Source of the DNA: Mediterraneibacter glycyrrhizinilyticus
Lineage (GTDB): Bacteria > Bacillota > Clostridia > Lachnospirales > Lachnospiraceae
DNA: 64,000 nt
Direction: 5' to 3'
Assembly (NCBI RefSeq): GCF_016902345.1
Contig: NZ_JACJLR010000002.1
Coordinates: 124,001 to 188,000, forward strand
This document shows, in pieces, positions 8,986 through 16,916 of the stretch. Below the pieces are notes generated by a model. The model saw only the letters and a program-made list of their open reading frames with translations, was not told the DNA's origin and ran no database searches. Each line of letters begins with the position of its first letter. Within the stretch, counting starts at the first letter, position 1. The translations under genes were made by a program, and so were the position numbers.

Positions 8986-9453
8986 ATGCTTGGAGGACTG
9001 ATAACCGCACTGTTTGAACTGATCGGCGGGATTTTTTACGTGATGTTTTCACTGATCTGGTGGATCCTTATGGTCGTGGCAGACTGGAAAGTGCTGAACA
9101 AGGCAGGGGAACCGGGATGGAAGAGTATCATCCCGTTCTATGACAGCTATACATTTTATAAGATTGCCTGGGATACCCGTGTTTTCTGGCTGTGGCTTGC
9201 CCTGGCATTAGGGGCCGGGATCTTTGAGGCTATGGCAGAAGTATTTTTCCTGTTCGGAGTAATTGCCGTTCTCTGCAATATTGCATATGCTGTGATCAAT
9301 TTTCTCTACTGCATCTGCCTTGCCTCCAGTTTTGGGAAAAGTAAACTTTTTGGTGTGGGACTCTGGATCGCAGGTCCCATCTTTACGATGATACTCGCAT
9401 TCGGTCCTGCCCGGTATCAGGGAAGAAGCACATTTGGCGGCAGCCGTTATTAA
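8986..9453 (+). CDS. DUF5684-type small membrane protein
   Basis: 155 residues with about four hydrophobic segments (around 5-30, 62-90, 92-115, 120-140). After the first helix comes the family hallmark WKVLNKAGEPGWKSIIPFY, followed by YKIAW, as in DUF5684 proteins of Firmicutes. Function unknown. The ATG is preceded by GGGAGG and by the YkgJ gene 5 nt upstream. The C-terminus is short, hydrophilic and basic (RYQGRSTFGGSRY). Confidence 0.8.
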   Translation: MLGGLITALFELIGGIFYVMFSLIWWILMVVADWKVLNKAGEPGWKSIIPFYDSYTFYKIAWDTRVFWLWLALALGAGIFEAMAEVFFLFGVIAVLCNIAYAVINFLYCICLASSFGKSKLFGVGLWIAGPIFTMILAFGPARYQGRSTFGGSRY

Positions 9454-9476
9454 CCGAAAAGCCTGGAAAAGGGAAG

Positions 9477-9554
9477 AGCCGGACGGTACGGAAGCATTTT
9501 GAACAGCGGTTATACGCTGGACATTGAAATGCTCTCCGCACCATCCGGCTTTTT
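9477..9554 (+). terminator. complex terminator between membrane-protein and ATPase genes
   Basis: Outer stem AGCCGGACGGT / ACCATCCGGCT (one mismatch) ending in TTTTT, with inner pairings GCATTT / AAATGC and CAGCG / CGCTG. It lies 24 nt after the DUF5684 gene stop and just beyond the end of the convergent ATPase gene. Confidence 0.65.
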
Positions 9555-9574
9555 GCATTATCTGCGATATGTTT

Positions 9575-11473
9575 TTAGAGTCCGGCTCGGGATCCGTGCG
9601 CTGCGGTTCGTTTCTTCCATCTGAGAAGAAAAGCAGAGTTGAGGATGACCAGCACGGAGCCGGCGTTATGTACCAGCGCGCCGACGACCGGATCCAGGAT
9701 CCCCGTGACCGCAAGGATGATTGCGATGAAGTTCAGCGTCATGGAAAACGTGAGATTCAGTCTGATGGTGGTCATCATCCTTTTTGAGAGCCGCAGCAGA
9801 TGGGGGAGCTCTCGGATCTCATCGTCCACAAGCGCAATATCCGCCGCATCCACTGCAATGTCGCTTCCAACTTTCCCCATGGCGATCCCGACAAAGGACT
9901 TCTTCAGTGCAGGCGCATCGTTGATGCCGTCACCGATCATGCAGACCTGCCCGCCCTTTTTCTGACAGATATCGATCCAGCGGAGTTTATCCTCCGGGAG
10001 GCATCCGGCGTGGACTTCGGTTATGCCGATCTGTCCGGCGATAAAGCCGGCTGCGTTTTTGTGATCTCCGGTGAGAAGTACAGGAGAGATGCCGGTCTGA
10101 CGGATGCCTTTGATCATATTTTCGGCATCCGGGCGGAGTGTATCTGAGAGAACGATGAACCCGGCTGGTTTCCGATCAAGTGCAAGCCAGGTGACGGTAC
10201 ATCCGCTTTCAATGTAGCTGTCCGCATGGCGGAGAAATGGCTCCGGGATCGGAGCTTCGTGCTCGGCGAGAAGTTCGGGACTGCCCGCAAGGATCTCTTT
10301 TCCGCCGGTAATTGCACGGACACCGCGGCCGGGCAGCATGTGGAATTCATCCGGCTGGGGAAAAGAAGCACTGTTCTGCTTTTTTCGGCAGCGCACGATC
10401 GCTTTTCCGAGAGGATGCTCTGAATTCAATTCGGCTGCCGCGGCATACTGGTAGAGCAGATCTTCTGTAAGTTCAGGAAGGAGACTTACGACAGCGGTTA
10501 CCTGGGGCGTGCCAAAAGTGAGTGTTCCCGTCTTGTCAAAAGCAATGTGAGTTACGGTGGCGAGACGCTCCAGAGCGTCGCCCTCCCTGACAAGGAACCC
10601 GTGTTTTGCGGCATTTCCGATGGCCGCCATGATCGCTGTGGGAGTTGCCAGGACAAGCGCGCAGGGGCAGAAGACTACCAGGATGGTGACTGCGCGGATG
10701 ATCTCTCCGCTGATCAGCCAGGTGAGGGCGGCGGCACTCAGAGCGGTCACTACGATCCACGTTGCCCAGCGGTCTGCAATGCCGACGATCCTGGCCTTCC
10801 CTGCGTCTGCGGACTGTACGAGCCGGATCATGCGCTGGATGGAGCTGTCCTCTCCGACTTTTACGGCCTTCATCTCAAAAGCACCGAACTGATTCACGGT
10901 TCCGCTGGAGACATCATCCCCGGGCCCCTTGTCTACAGGCATGGATTCTCCGGTCATGACGGCCTGGTCCACGGACGTCGTGCCGGAAAGGATCACTCCG
11001 TCCACAGGGATCGACTCCCCCGGAAGGACACGAAGAGTATCTCCCACGAGAACTTCCCCGGCGGGAATGATTTCTTCCTTGGCTCCTGTGATCCTGCGGG
11101 CTGTCCGCGGGGTCAGATGTACGAGACGCTCGATGCCCGCTCGTGCCCTCGCGACGGTCAGATCTTCCAGAAGAGAGCCGATCTGCATGATAAAAGCGAC
11201 CTCGCCGGCCGCAAAATCTTCGCCGATGATGACCGAAGCGATCAGGGCGATAGAGACGAGAACGTCTGCTTTAATATCAAATGCGGTGATCAGGCCGACG
11301 ACCGCTTCCAGTATGATCGGGATACCGCAGAGGACGATGGCGATCCAGGCCATATCAAAAGGAAAGGGGCTGAAGCCGGCAATGCTTGACAGCAGAGCGA
11401 AGCCAGAAATAACGAGAAATATAACGTCACGCTTTGTACCGCCCAGTTCTAACAGTTGTTCTATTTTTTTCAT
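9575..11473 (-). CDS. heavy-metal translocating P1B-type ATPase
   Basis: About 632 residues. Start chosen at the ATG 5 nt after GGAGG (MKKIEQLLELGG); a nearer upstream ATG overlaps the ribosome site. Pumps metal ions across the membrane with ATP. Motifs: TGES (174-177, actuator), CPC (269-271, metal site in the membrane), phosphorylated Asp in DKTGT (313), SEHPLGKAI (nucleotide domain) and GDGINDAP (hinge). The last helix pair carries HNAGSVLVILNS. There is no N-terminal heavy-metal-associated domain. CPC allows Cu(I) or Zn/Cd; the HN and NS residues near the end resemble Zn/Cd pumps, whereas the divergently controlled CsoR-like repressor suggests Cu(I). Metal not settled. Confidence 0.92.
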   Translation of the reverse strand: MKKIEQLLELGGTKRDVIFLVISGFALLSSIAGFSPFPFDMAWIAIVLCGIPIILEAVVGLITAFDIKADVLVSIALIASVIIGEDFAAGEVAFIMQIGSLLEDLTVARARAGIERLVHLTPRTARRITGAKEEIIPAGEVLVGDTLRVLPGESIPVDGVILSGTTSVDQAVMTGESMPVDKGPGDDVSSGTVNQFGAFEMKAVKVGEDSSIQRMIRLVQSADAGKARIVGIADRWATWIVVTALSAAALTWLISGEIIRAVTILVVFCPCALVLATPTAIMAAIGNAAKHGFLVREGDALERLATVTHIAFDKTGTLTFGTPQVTAVVSLLPELTEDLLYQYAAAAELNSEHPLGKAIVRCRKKQNSASFPQPDEFHMLPGRGVRAITGGKEILAGSPELLAEHEAPIPEPFLRHADSYIESGCTVTWLALDRKPAGFIVLSDTLRPDAENMIKGIRQTGISPVLLTGDHKNAAGFIAGQIGITEVHAGCLPEDKLRWIDICQKKGGQVCMIGDGINDAPALKKSFVGIAMGKVGSDIAVDAADIALVDDEIRELPHLLRLSKRMMTTIRLNLTFSMTLNFIAIILAVTGILDPVVGALVHNAGSVLVILNSAFLLRWKKRTAAHGSRAGL

Positions 11474-11514
11474 AAGAGCCTCCATTCTGGTGTAACCGTG
11501 AATGATATCGTATA

Positions 11515-11530
11515 ATACCTATATGGGTAT
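11515..11530. promoter_or_regulatory. CsoR-type operator 1
   Basis: ATACCTATATGGGTAT, a 16-bp imperfect palindrome of the ATACC-n6-GGTAT kind bound by CsoR/CstR repressors. It falls in the early transcribed region of the ATPase gene, 25 bp centre to centre from operator 2. Confidence 0.7.
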
Positions 11531-11536
11531 AAATGT

Positions 11537-11565
11537 AGTATACCTATAGGGGTATGGGTTGTCAA
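11537..11565 (-). promoter_or_regulatory. promoter of the metal ATPase
   Basis: On the minus strand: TTGACA (11565-11560), exact 17-nt spacer, TATACT (11542-11537). Operator 2 occupies most of the spacer, so a bound repressor would block RNA polymerase. Confidence 0.85.
11540..11555. promoter_or_regulatory. CsoR-type operator 2
   Basis: ATACCTATAGGGGTAT, near-palindrome matching the ATACC...GGTAT pattern of the CsoR family, positioned between -35 and -10 of the ATPase promoter. Confidence 0.75.
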
Positions 11566-11573
11566 GCGTGCTG

Positions 11574-11601
11574 TAAAAAAAGAGCTCCGCTTGCGGAACT
11601 C
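11574..11601 (-). terminator. terminator after csoR-like gene
   Basis: Minus strand reads GAGTTCCGC-AA-GCGGAGCTC followed by seven T. It stands between the repressor gene and the ATPase promoter, so the ATPase has its own transcript although both genes face the same way. Confidence 0.8.
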
Positions 11602-11675
11602 CTGTGCCGGTATGAGGTGTAAATTATGATATTTGGAAGAAATACTGAGGACGCATTTCCCGGGGAAATGCAGCT

Positions 11676-11951
11676 TTATTTCATATTTGCAAAACGTTCC
11701 ACAGCTTTTGTGAAACTGGCGATCGTCTGTTCTGCATCCCCGTGTTCGATACCGTCTTTCACACAGTGGTTAATATGTCCTTCAAGGACGATCTGACCCA
11801 CTTTGTGCAGCGCGGACTTTGCCGCATTGATCTGGGAGAGGATGTCTTCGCAGGGGATATCTTCGTCGATCATACGGTCGATCGCCTGCACCTGCCCGAT
11901 GATTTTTTTCAGGCGGCGGTGAAGGTTGTCAGAATCCATACACTGTCTCAT
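11676..11951 (-). CDS. csoR: metal-sensing transcriptional repressor, CsoR/FrmR family
   Basis: 91 residues; ATG preceded by AAAGGAGG on the minus strand. All-helical CsoR/RcnR/FrmR fold that binds DNA until its metal or other ligand is sensed. The metal triad of CsoR is present with exact spacing: C34, H59 and C63 (PCEDIL; EGHINHC), matching Cys-x24-His-x3-Cys. This favours Cu(I), but the related persulfide sensor CstR also has paired cysteines. Its likely targets are the two palindromes at 11515 and 11540 in front of the metal ATPase. A GC-rich hairpin (GCATTTCC / GGAAATGC, 11653-11671) follows the stop codon. Confidence 0.88.
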   Translation of the reverse strand: MRQCMDSDNLHRRLKKIIGQVQAIDRMIDEDIPCEDILSQINAAKSALHKVGQIVLEGHINHCVKDGIEHGDAEQTIASFTKAVERFANMK

Positions 11952-12029
11952 GGAAAAACCTCCTTTGTCAAATAAGATTAAACTGAAGATATTATCCTGT
12001 ATTCCTTTATATTTGTCAAGAAACGCACG

Positions 12030-12058
12030 TTGACAAATTATTAACAATGTGATATTCT
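12030..12058 (+). promoter_or_regulatory. promoter of the malate-fumarate-succinate operon
   Basis: TTGACA, 17-nt spacer, TATTCT: close to consensus. Start near 12065 gives an unusually long leader of about 205 nt before mdh. No other convincing promoter is seen until the hairpin-rich gap before the fumarase genes, suggesting one long transcript. Confidence 0.8.
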
Positions 12059-12103
12059 ATAAAAAGCGAAATCTGATTAATTCTAAAGTGAGGAGTCACG
12101 ACT

Positions 12104-12133
12104 ATGAAGCAGTGCATTTTATTGAAACAGTGA
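12104..12133 (+). CDS. possible 9-residue leader peptide
   Basis: ATG-to-TGA reading MKQCILLKQ in the operon leader, with AGGAG 8 nt upstream. The ribosome site is better than expected by chance for such a short frame. It could be a regulatory leader peptide; a T-rich stretch with a weak hairpin follows within 50 nt. No composition bias points clearly to one amino acid. Confidence 0.3.
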   Translation: MKQCILLKQ

Positions 12134-12144
12134 AGGTTTGGTAC

Positions 12145-12186
12145 AGAAATGACACTGGGAATTGATCAAGATTTCTTTTTTGTTTT
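12145..12186 (+). terminator. possible weak attenuator in the operon leader
   Basis: AGAAAT pairs with ATTTCT across a 20-nt loop containing TTGATCAA, followed directly by TTTTTTGTTTT. The stem is short and A/T rich, so termination would be inefficient; it may be chance. Confidence 0.25.
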
Positions 12187-12269
12187 AGTTCGTGCACAAC
12201 TTGTGTAAGAATGAAAAGCAGCCCCTTTATTCCAGAAAAAACACAGAAAGTCAGAAGGAGGAAAAACTA

Positions 12270-13217
12270 ATGGGCAGTAAAATCACCATCATCGGCGCCG
12301 GAAGCGTCGGAGCAACGATCGCATTCAAACTTTCTTATGAAGATATCGCATCTGAGATCGTCATGATCGATATCAACAAGGACAAAGTAGAGGGAGAGGT
12401 CATGGACATCGAGCAGGGCACCTGCTTCAGAAGCCCGATCTCCATCATCGCAGGAGATTATGAGGATGCAAAAGATTCCGACATTGTTATCATCACTTCC
12501 GGCATTGCGCGTAAACCGGGACAGACAAGGATCGAACTTGCTCAGACAAATGTTAACATCATCAAGCAGATCACACCGGAGATCGTAAAAGCGGCACCGT
12601 ATGCCAAGTATATCATCGTCAGCAACCCGGTAGACGTTCTGACCTATGTATTCACAAAGATCTCAGGACTTCCGGAAAACCAGATCATCGGATCCGGTAC
12701 ACTTCTCGATACAGCTCGTCTCCGTTACGGACTGTCATCACACTTTAAAGTTGCACAGAAAAATATCCATGCATATGTATTCGGCGAGCACGGAGATTCT
12801 TCCTTCGTTCCGTGGTCAGGAGCAGACATCTCCAGCGTGAACATCGACGACTATTATGAGTCAATGAAAGCTCACGGAGCAGATCTTGCAGAGCTGGACA
12901 AAGACGGAATGGAAGAATACGTCCACAAATCAGGCGGACAGGTTATTGCGAAGAAAGGTGCGACATTCTATGCGGTATCTGTTTCTGTCTGTGAACTGTG
13001 CAGCATTGTCCTGGCGGCTTCTGACTCTGTCGCAACAGTTTCCACTATGATGCACGGCGAGTATGGCATCGACGATGTGTGCCTGAGTGTCCTGAACCTT
13101 GTCGGACCGAACGGTGTACAGGGCAAGATCCCGATGCGCCTGACAGACGAGGAAGTTGCAAAACTTCAGTCCAGCGCGAACAAGCTGAAAGAGGTTATCG
13201 CTCAGCTGGATATCTAG
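12270..13217 (+). CDS. mdh: malate dehydrogenase, LDH-like type
   Basis: 315 residues; AAGGAGG precedes the ATG. Member of the L-lactate/malate dehydrogenase family: GAGSVG (9-14) for dinucleotide binding, D34 after beta-2 (NAD rather than NADP), substrate-binding R150 with D147 (LLDTAR) and catalytic H174 (GEHGDS). The residue that decides the substrate (Gln102 of LDH) is R81 here (IARKPGQTR), as in malate dehydrogenases, so oxaloacetate to malate is the likely reaction. The rest of that loop (GQTRIEL) looks LDH-like. First gene of an operon with fumarase and fumarate reductase, which fits malate. An intercistronic hairpin (13262-13283) precedes hdrB. Many databases would call this lactate dehydrogenase. 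Confidence 0.85.
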   Translation: MGSKITIIGAGSVGATIAFKLSYEDIASEIVMIDINKDKVEGEVMDIEQGTCFRSPISIIAGDYEDAKDSDIVIITSGIARKPGQTRIELAQTNVNIIKQITPEIVKAAPYAKYIIVSNPVDVLTYVFTKISGLPENQIIGSGTLLDTARLRYGLSSHFKVAQKNIHAYVFGEHGDSSFVPWSGADISSVNIDDYYESMKAHGADLAELDKDGMEEYVHKSGGQVIAKKGATFYAVSVSVCELCSIVLAASDSVATVSTMMHGEYGIDDVCLSVLNLVGPNGVQGKIPMRLTDEEVAKLQSSANKLKEVIAQLDI

Positions 13218-13303
13218 TCTTATATTTCCCTGGTGCATCGCACCGGGGAGTGATCAAGTAACAGGGCGGATCCGTTCCGCCTGACAGACAAGGAGGTAAT
13301 ACT

Positions 13304-14101
13304 ATGAAATACAGCTATTATCCAGGCTGTACTCTGAAGAACAAGGCACAGGATCTTGATCATTATGCCAGAATCTCCGCAGAAGCTCTGGGGTTTGAAC
13401 TGGAAGAGATCAGCGAGTGGCAGTGCTGCGGCGGCGTGTATCCCCTGGGAACCGATGAGATCGCAACAAAACTTTCCTCCGTCCGCGCGCTCAATGACGC
13501 GAAAGAAAAGGGGCAGGATCTTGTCACACTCTGCTCTGCCTGTCATCATGTGATCAAGCGTGTGAACGACGACATGAAGAATGTCGACGACATTCGCACG
13601 AGAGCCAACAACTATATGGCACTTGATGAGCCTTACGCGGGGGAGACGAACGTGCTCCACTATCTGGAGGTGCTCCGTGACGTCGTAGGTTTTGACGAGC
13701 TGAAGAAGAAAGTGACGAATCCGCTCAAAGGAAAGAAGATCGGTGCATACTATGGCTGCCTGCTGCTGCGCCCGGGAAAACTCATGGCTTTTGATAATCC
13801 GGAGAATCCGACGATCATGGAAGACTTCATCCGTGCCATCGGTGCAGAGCCGGTGATCTATCCGTACCGCAACGAGTGCTGTGGCGGATATATCTCTCTG
13901 AAGGAAGAGGACATGTCCAAAGAGATGTGCCGCAAGATCGAGGAGAGCGCATCCGGATTCGGTGCAGACATGCTGATCACAGCCTGTCCGCTCTGCATGT
14001 ACAATCTGAATAAAAACAATGGCGGAAACCTGCCTGTTTATTACTTTACAGAACTTCTTGCAGAGGCACTGGGACTGAAAGAGGAGGTGAAGGAGCAGTG
14101 A
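13304..14101 (+). CDS. hdrB: heterodisulfide reductase subunit B-like protein
   Basis: 265 residues; AAGGAGG before ATG. Two complete CCG domains: C9, C41-C42, C77, C80 and C152, C192-C193, C228, C231. In methanogen HdrB each such set holds a non-cubane [4Fe-4S] centre that reduces a disulfide; here both sets are intact, so the chemistry is likely kept even though clostridia lack coenzymes M and B. The natural disulfide or electron acceptor is unknown. The neighbouring genes suggest it passes electrons from HdrA/HdrC toward FrdAB; methanogen thiol:fumarate reductase TfrB fuses an FrdB with an HdrB-like part, a useful precedent. The stop overlaps the GTG start of hdrC. Confidence 0.88.
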   Translation: MKYSYYPGCTLKNKAQDLDHYARISAEALGFELEEISEWQCCGGVYPLGTDEIATKLSSVRALNDAKEKGQDLVTLCSACHHVIKRVNDDMKNVDDIRTRANNYMALDEPYAGETNVLHYLEVLRDVVGFDELKKKVTNPLKGKKIGAYYGCLLLRPGKLMAFDNPENPTIMEDFIRAIGAEPVIYPYRNECCGGYISLKEEDMSKEMCRKIEESASGFGADMLITACPLCMYNLNKNNGGNLPVYYFTELLAEALGLKEEVKEQ

Positions 14102-14487
14102 AGACTGAGAAGAACCGCGCAGAACTGATCAAGGAGATCAGCGGCGTTAATCCCCTGAAATGTATGAAATGCGGGAAATGTTCCGCTTCCTGTCCTTCCT
14201 ACAATGAAATGGACATTAAACCGCACCAGTTTGTCTCCTATGTCATCAATGAAGACATCGAGTCACTGGTGAACTCAAAATCCCTCTGGAAATGTCTCTC
14301 CTGCTTCGCGTGTGTGGAGAGATGTCCGCGTGATGTAAAACCGGGCAAACTGATCGACGCGGCGAGACAGATTGTCGTGCGTGAGAGAGGGAATACATAT
14401 CTGGATCCGGATGAAATCCCGGAACTGATCGATCCCGACACACCGCAGCAGCTGCTTGTAAGCGCGTTCAGAAGATACAGGAGGTGA
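14098..14487 (+). CDS. hdrC: heterodisulfide reductase subunit C-like ferredoxin
   Basis: 129 residues, GTG start overlapping the hdrB stop (translational coupling), with GGAGGTGAAGGAG just upstream. Two [4Fe-4S] motifs: C22, C25, C28, C32 and C66, C69, C72, C76. No membrane helices, so this is the soluble HdrC type that wires HdrA to HdrB. The tail ends in a basic patch (FRRYRR). Separate HdrC and HdrB, not fused as in HdrD. Confidence 0.88.
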   Translation: MKTEKNRAELIKEISGVNPLKCMKCGKCSASCPSYNEMDIKPHQFVSYVINEDIESLVNSKSLWKCLSCFACVERCPRDVKPGKLIDAARQIVVRERGNTYLDPDEIPELIDPDTPQQLLVSAFRRYRR

Positions 14488-14493
14488 TAAAAG

Positions 14494-16482
14494 GTGCAGA
14501 GGATTGGAGTATTTGTCTGCCACTGCGGATCAAATATCGCAGCGACGGTAGACGTAAAGAAAGTTGCGGAGATGGCACTCCACGAGCCGGGTGTTGTCCA
14601 TGCTGAAGATTACGCGTACATGTGTTCCGAGGCAGGACAGGAGCTGATCCATAAAGCAATCAAAGAAAAACACCTGACCGGTCTGGTAGTCTGTTCATGT
14701 TCTCCGCGTATGCATGAGACGACATTCAGGAATGCAGCGGAGAGGGCCGGATTAAACCCGTATATGGTTGAGATCGCAAACATCCGCGAGCACTGTTCCT
14801 GGATTCACAAGGATGTGGAAGAGGCTACAGAGAAGGCTGTTATCCTGATGCGTGCGGCGGTCGCAAAAGTGAACTTAAACGCACCGCTGAAACCGGGCGA
14901 GAGCAGGGTCACAAAGAGAGCCCTCGTGATCGGAGGCGGTATCGCGGGAATCCAGACAGCGCTGGATATCGCAGAGGCGGGATATCCGGTAGATATCGTG
15001 GAGAAGACGCCGAGTATCGGAGGAAGGATGTCACAGCTTGACAAGACATTCCCGACACTGGACTGTTCTTCCTGTATCCTGACACCGAAGATGGGAGAAG
15101 TGAACGCACATCCGCTCATCAACATCTATACATACAGCGAGGTGGAGAGCGTATCCGGTTTCGTGGGTGACTTCACTGTTGAGATCCGCAAGAAAGCAAG
15201 AAGCGTGGATATGGATAAATGTACGGGCTGCGGTTTATGCCAGGAAAAATGCCCGAGCAAGAAGACTCCAAGCGAGTTCAACCGGGGACTGAGCACCAGA
15301 AGCGCGATCTACACGCCGTTTGCACAGGCAGTTCCCAACGTTCCGGTCATCGACCGTGACGCCTGCATCAAGTTCAAGACAGGAAAATGCGGGATCTGTT
15401 CCAAGGTGTGCCAGGCGGGCGCCATCGATTACGATCAGATCGACCAGATCGTGACAGAGAAGTACGGTGCGATCGTTGTGGCGACCGGATTTGATATGAT
15501 CAAACTGGACAAATATGACGAGTATGCGTACAGCCAGAGCAAGGATGTTATCACATCACTTGAACTGGAGCGTATTATGAACGCGGCAGGACCGACAGGC
15601 GGACATCTGGAGCGTCTCTCTGACGGAAAGGCTCCGAAGGAGATCGTGTTCATCCAGTGCGTGGGAAGCCGCTGCTCAGACGACAGAGGAAAGAGCTACT
15701 GCTCGAAAGTCTGCTGTATGTACACGGCAAAACATGCAATGCTCATCCGCGACAAGTATCCGGATACAAATGTAACGGTATTCTACATCGATGTCCGTAC
15801 ACCGGGAAAGAACTTCGACGAGTTCTACCGCAGAGCAGTGGAAGACTACGGTGTAAACTACATCAAGGGTCAGGTTGGAAAAGTCATTCCGCAGCCGGAC
15901 GGAAAACTGCTCGTACAGGGAGCGGATCTGATCGATAACAAACAGATCTTAAAAGAGGCTGACATGGTCGTCCTCGCGGCAGCCATCGAGCCAAACCCGG
16001 ATGTGAGAAAGATCGCTACCATGCTGACAGCCAGCATCGATACGAACAACTTCCTCACAGAAGCTCATGCGAAGCTTCGTCCGGTTGAGTCACCTACAGC
16101 AGGTATCTTCCTCTCCGGCGTATGCCAGGGACCGAAAGATATCCCGGAGACTGTTTCCCAGGCCGGAGCAGCGGCTGTCAAGGCGATCGGACTTCTGGCC
16201 AAAGATAAACTGCTGACCAATCCGTGTACGGCACACTCTGACGAACTGATGTGTAACGGGTGTTCCCAGTGTGCGAATGTCTGCCCGTACGGAGCGATCA
16301 CCTATGAGGATAAAGAGGTGAACGATCACGGAATCCGTGAGACAAGGCGTATCGCTGTTGTAAATGACGCGCTTTGCCAGGGATGTGGAGCATGTACCGT
16401 AACATGTCCGTCCGGAGCAATGGACCTGCAGGGATTCTCTAACAGACAGATCTTAGCGGAGGTAGATGCGATATGTCGATAG
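14494..16482 (+). CDS. hdrA: heterodisulfide reductase subunit A-like flavoprotein (candidate bifurcating subunit)
   Basis: 662 residues, GTG start after GGAGGTGAT. N-terminal HdrA domain with cysteines C9, C11, C44, C67, C69 and C101; FAD-binding GGGIAG (147-152) and GGRMS (176-180); conserved C191-x2-C194; ferredoxin cysteines C243, C246, C249, C253; a second set C291, C299, C302, C306; and a C-terminal two-cluster ferredoxin (about 575-645; CNGCSQCANVCP and CQGCGACTVTCP). In methanogens the HdrA FAD splits electron pairs between ferredoxin and HdrB. All cofactor sites seem present, so bifurcation is possible here; this is inference. Overlaps the next gene by 10 nt. Confidence 0.9.
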   Translation: MQRIGVFVCHCGSNIAATVDVKKVAEMALHEPGVVHAEDYAYMCSEAGQELIHKAIKEKHLTGLVVCSCSPRMHETTFRNAAERAGLNPYMVEIANIREHCSWIHKDVEEATEKAVILMRAAVAKVNLNAPLKPGESRVTKRALVIGGGIAGIQTALDIAEAGYPVDIVEKTPSIGGRMSQLDKTFPTLDCSSCILTPKMGEVNAHPLINIYTYSEVESVSGFVGDFTVEIRKKARSVDMDKCTGCGLCQEKCPSKKTPSEFNRGLSTRSAIYTPFAQAVPNVPVIDRDACIKFKTGKCGICSKVCQAGAIDYDQIDQIVTEKYGAIVVATGFDMIKLDKYDEYAYSQSKDVITSLELERIMNAAGPTGGHLERLSDGKAPKEIVFIQCVGSRCSDDRGKSYCSKVCCMYTAKHAMLIRDKYPDTNVTVFYIDVRTPGKNFDEFYRRAVEDYGVNYIKGQVGKVIPQPDGKLLVQGADLIDNKQILKEADMVVLAAAIEPNPDVRKIATMLTASIDTNNFLTEAHAKLRPVESPTAGIFLSGVCQGPKDIPETVSQAGAAAVKAIGLLAKDKLLTNPCTAHSDELMCNGCSQCANVCPYGAITYEDKEVNDHGIRETRRIAVVNDALCQGCGACTVTCPSGAMDLQGFSNRQILAEVDAICR

Positions 16483-16916
16483 AAAAGAACGAAGAATTCA
16501 GACCAAAGATCGTCGCGTTCTGCTGTAACTGGTGCAGTTATGCGGGCGCTGACCTGGCGGGAAGCAGCCGTATGTCCTACTCGGCGGACGTCAAGATCAT
16601 CCGCGTTCCCTGCTCCTGCCGTGTAAATCCGATGTTTATCTTAAGAGCATTTGAGAGGGGAGCGGACGGCGTCATCATGTGCGGATGCCATCCTGGCGAC
16701 TGCCACTATACTTCCGGTAACTTCTACGCAAGAAGACGTATGACGCTGCTATTCTCCATGCTGGACTACATCGGAGTGGAGAACGGACGTACCCGCGTTG
16801 AGTGGGTATCCGCGGCAGAGGGCGCGAAATTCTCCCAGACCATGCATGAGTTTGTGGACAAGATCGCAGCCCTTGGAAAGAACGTAAGATTGGAGGATTT
16901 GAGATGCAGGAATTAA
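16473..16916 (+). CDS. mvhD: MvhD/FlpD/FloxD-type [2Fe-2S] electron-transfer protein
   Basis: 147 residues; ATG follows GGAGG inside the end of hdrA. The cysteine pattern C17-C18-x2-C21 (AFCCNWCSYAG), C47, C49, C70, C72 and C77 (VIMCGCHPGDCHY) is that of MvhD, the adaptor that links HdrA to a hydrogenase, formate dehydrogenase or Flox unit. No hydrogenase gene is present here; the next three genes form a Flox-like NADH unit, so this is best read as FloxD. Its 3' end overlaps the next start by 13 nt. Confidence 0.87.
   Translation: MSIEKNEEFRPKIVAFCCNWCSYAGADLAGSSRMSYSADVKIIRVPCSCRVNPMFILRAFERGADGVIMCGCHPGDCHYTSGNFYARRRMTLLFSMLDYIGVENGRTRVEWVSAAEGAKFSQTMHEFVDKIAALGKNVRLEDLRCRN

Noticed and set aside
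13304-16482. Methanogenesis-type Hdr from an archaeon
   Set aside because: Gene signals (AGGAGG sites, sigma-A promoter) and neighbours are bacterial; HdrABC-Flox sets are known in anaerobic bacteria.
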